Made by a program: the position numbers and the translations under genes. From an uncultured Lachnospiraceae bacterium (GTDB lineage: Bacteria > Bacillota > Clostridia > Lachnospirales > Lachnospiraceae), in NCBI GenBank assembly GCA_910578795.1, contig CAJTSD010000075.1, positions 1 through 7,095 on the forward strand: a stretch of 7,095 nt of DNA. The letters run 5' to 3'. The notes beneath the pieces are model-generated. The model did no database searches and was not told the DNA's origin. It saw nothing but the letters and a program-made list of their open reading frames with translations. This document shows, piece by piece, positions 5,846 through 7,095 of this stretch. Numbering within the stretch: the stretch's first letter is position 1; every line of letters begins with the position of its first letter.

Positions 5846-7095
5846 TTACAATGTATGCTCCTGTGCATATTGCAACCATTCTTTATTTGATATGACAAGT
5901 TTTACCTTATCCAACTGTTCAATATCTGTATCTTTAATTTTCTCAATTATCCAAAGACCTTTTCGTGCAATATTATAAGCGCCGTTCGCATCCGCATCTA
6001 AAGGCATTCTTTCATTCTTACCCGTTTCAAAAAACGCACCATATTTATTTAATACTGGAGATATTAACTTATCTTCCCGCTCATCACTATTCCGCATCTG
6101 TACAATCAATGCGAACAGTTTCATAAATTTTTTATAGAAATCTGCTTTATCAATTTTTCCCATTTGTTCACGTAAGTCGCCATCCAAAAGGGAAATACTA
6201 TAATCATTGAACAATTTTTTCAATTCGAAAGTTAAATCTATCTTTTGCGTATCCCATTCGTTGTTCTTCTTGGGATTTCTATAGGTTTCAACTCGTTCTC
6301 CTTTAGAACACACTGTCCATTTCAGTCTGCTTCCCTCTGCTTTGGAAGTAAAAGCGGAATAATCAAATAAAAATTCAAAATATTCCCGTTCCTGATTATA
6401 TAATATTGAGGTAAAATTATTAATAAATTCCTTTGATTTTTCAACAGACTCATATTTCGTATAAAATAAATTAACAAATCCTGTTGTCGGATCTAATTTG
6501 CTGGTATTCCATGCGGGAATATAGTAAAGAAAACCCGATTGTTTTCCCAACTGCTTAAAGCTTTTGAATTCATCCGTAAGTTGGTATGCATGGAGCAGCC
6601 CTCCATCTTCGTCCATGCCTTTTGATTTATCTACAAGATAATTCAATTTATCAATCAACATTTTCTCAAATTTTTGGTATACCTGCCTTTCAAATTTCTG
6701 CCTTCCTTGCTTAAAACCAAAATTTAAATCTTCCAAAACTACAATCGCATTATATTCCACCATTAAGTCCGTTATAACATGAATTACCTGACTGAGGTAT
6801 CCTTCCTTTAACTCTTTGATTGTATGAATGGTCTGCCAGCTCTGACGTGCGCTTTTATTTTCATCTTCCCGTGTTTTTAACAATTGATGATAATTTCTTT
6901 TGTGTTCCAATTTGTTTTTATCATAAGAAATTATCTCATTTAATGATATTTGCTTTACAATGTTTCCCTTCATGTCTATCATACACAAATATATAAGATT
7001 TCGTTCTCCTCTGTCAATTCCTATAATATGCATATTTTCAGCATCATGAATCAAACGGTTTACCTTGCGATTAAAATGATTCTCACCTAGCGCTT
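5846..7095 (-). CDS. cas12a: CRISPR effector Cas12a (Cpf1), C-terminal part
   Basis: Cas12a processes its own array transcript and, guided by crRNA, cuts DNA next to a T-rich PAM with one RuvC site. The frame is open from the window edge to TAA 5846 (followed at once by TAG), showing 415 residues, about the last third of a protein usually near 1200-1300. A TTG at 7054 is not the true start: residues before it (GENHFNRKVNR) continue the family sequence. RuvC-I is GIDRGERN (Asp codon 7013-7015). The bridge helix has ARQSW (Trp 6836-6838) and then GYLSQVIH. RuvC-II is VVLEDLNFGFK (Glu 6731-6733). The Nuc domain shows QMRNS (Arg 6092-6094). RuvC-III is DADANGAYNIA (Asp 5990-5992). The C-terminus ends SNKEWLQYAQ, as in Lachnospiraceae homologues. 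All catalytic residues in view are intact, so the enzyme is probably active if the unseen part is whole. It looks more AT-rich than topB. Confidence 0.97.
   Translation of the reverse strand, partial: ALGENHFNRKVNRLIHDAENMHIIGIDRGERNLIYLCMIDMKGNIVKQISLNEIISYDKNKLEHKRNYHQLLKTREDENKSARQSWQTIHTIKELKEGYLSQVIHVITDLMVEYNAIVVLEDLNFGFKQGRQKFERQVYQKFEKMLIDKLNYLVDKSKGMDEDGGLLHAYQLTDEFKSFKQLGKQSGFLYYIPAWNTSKLDPTTGFVNLFYTKYESVEKSKEFINNFTSILYNQEREYFEFLFDYSAFTSKAEGSRLKWTVCSKGERVETYRNPKKNNEWDTQKIDLTFELKKLFNDYSISLLDGDLREQMGKIDKADFYKKFMKLFALIVQMRNSDEREDKLISPVLNKYGAFFETGKNERMPLDADANGAYNIARKGLWIIEKIKDTDIEQLDKVKLVISNKEWLQYAQEHTL

Noticed and set aside
7052..7054. TTG at 7054 as start of a 402-residue stand-alone nuclease
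   Set aside because: The frame is open upstream to the window edge, and the residues before the TTG match the expected Cas12a sequence, so this is an internal leucine codon.

Overview
The window looks like chromosomal or integrated DNA from a low-to-medium GC Clostridia-type Firmicute, most likely a Lachnospiraceae relative. The reasons are strong AGGAGG ribosome sites, a Gram-positive-type topoisomerase III, a lipobox lipoprotein, and a Cas12a that by memory of sequences resembles Lachnospiraceae and Francisella enzymes. Every supported gene lies on the minus strand, so transcription runs from position 7095 towards 1.

Layout in transcription order: (1) the C-terminal third of a type V-A effector, cas12a (5846 to beyond 7095), with all RuvC and Nuc catalytic residues visible. 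(2) An AT-rich leader of about 230 bases. (3) A CRISPR array (4945-5614) with ten easily seen repeats, one of them badly decayed, plus a cryptic eleventh repeat at the trailing end. Its crRNA handle reads AATTTCTACTGTTGTAGAT on the minus strand, the Cas12a handle. No cas4, cas1 or cas2 lies between effector and array. (4) topB, DNA topoisomerase III (2246-4834), with a GTG start behind a strong ribosome site. (5) A predicted lipoprotein of unknown function that overlaps the end of topB (763 to about 2259). (6) A regulatory-looking region (449-762) with a good promoter, a 10-codon leader ORF with a near-ideal ribosome site, and competing hairpins. (7) The N-terminal part of a P-loop nucleotide-kinase-like protein that runs off the left edge.

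The cas12a gene and array form one functional unit: the effector processes the array transcript and uses the guides. topB and the lipoprotein gene are probably co-transcribed. The kinase appears to have its own promoter and leader ORF. The two most interesting signals are that repeat conservation in the array stops almost exactly at the Cas12a processing site, and that the kinase leader looks like a translation attenuator.
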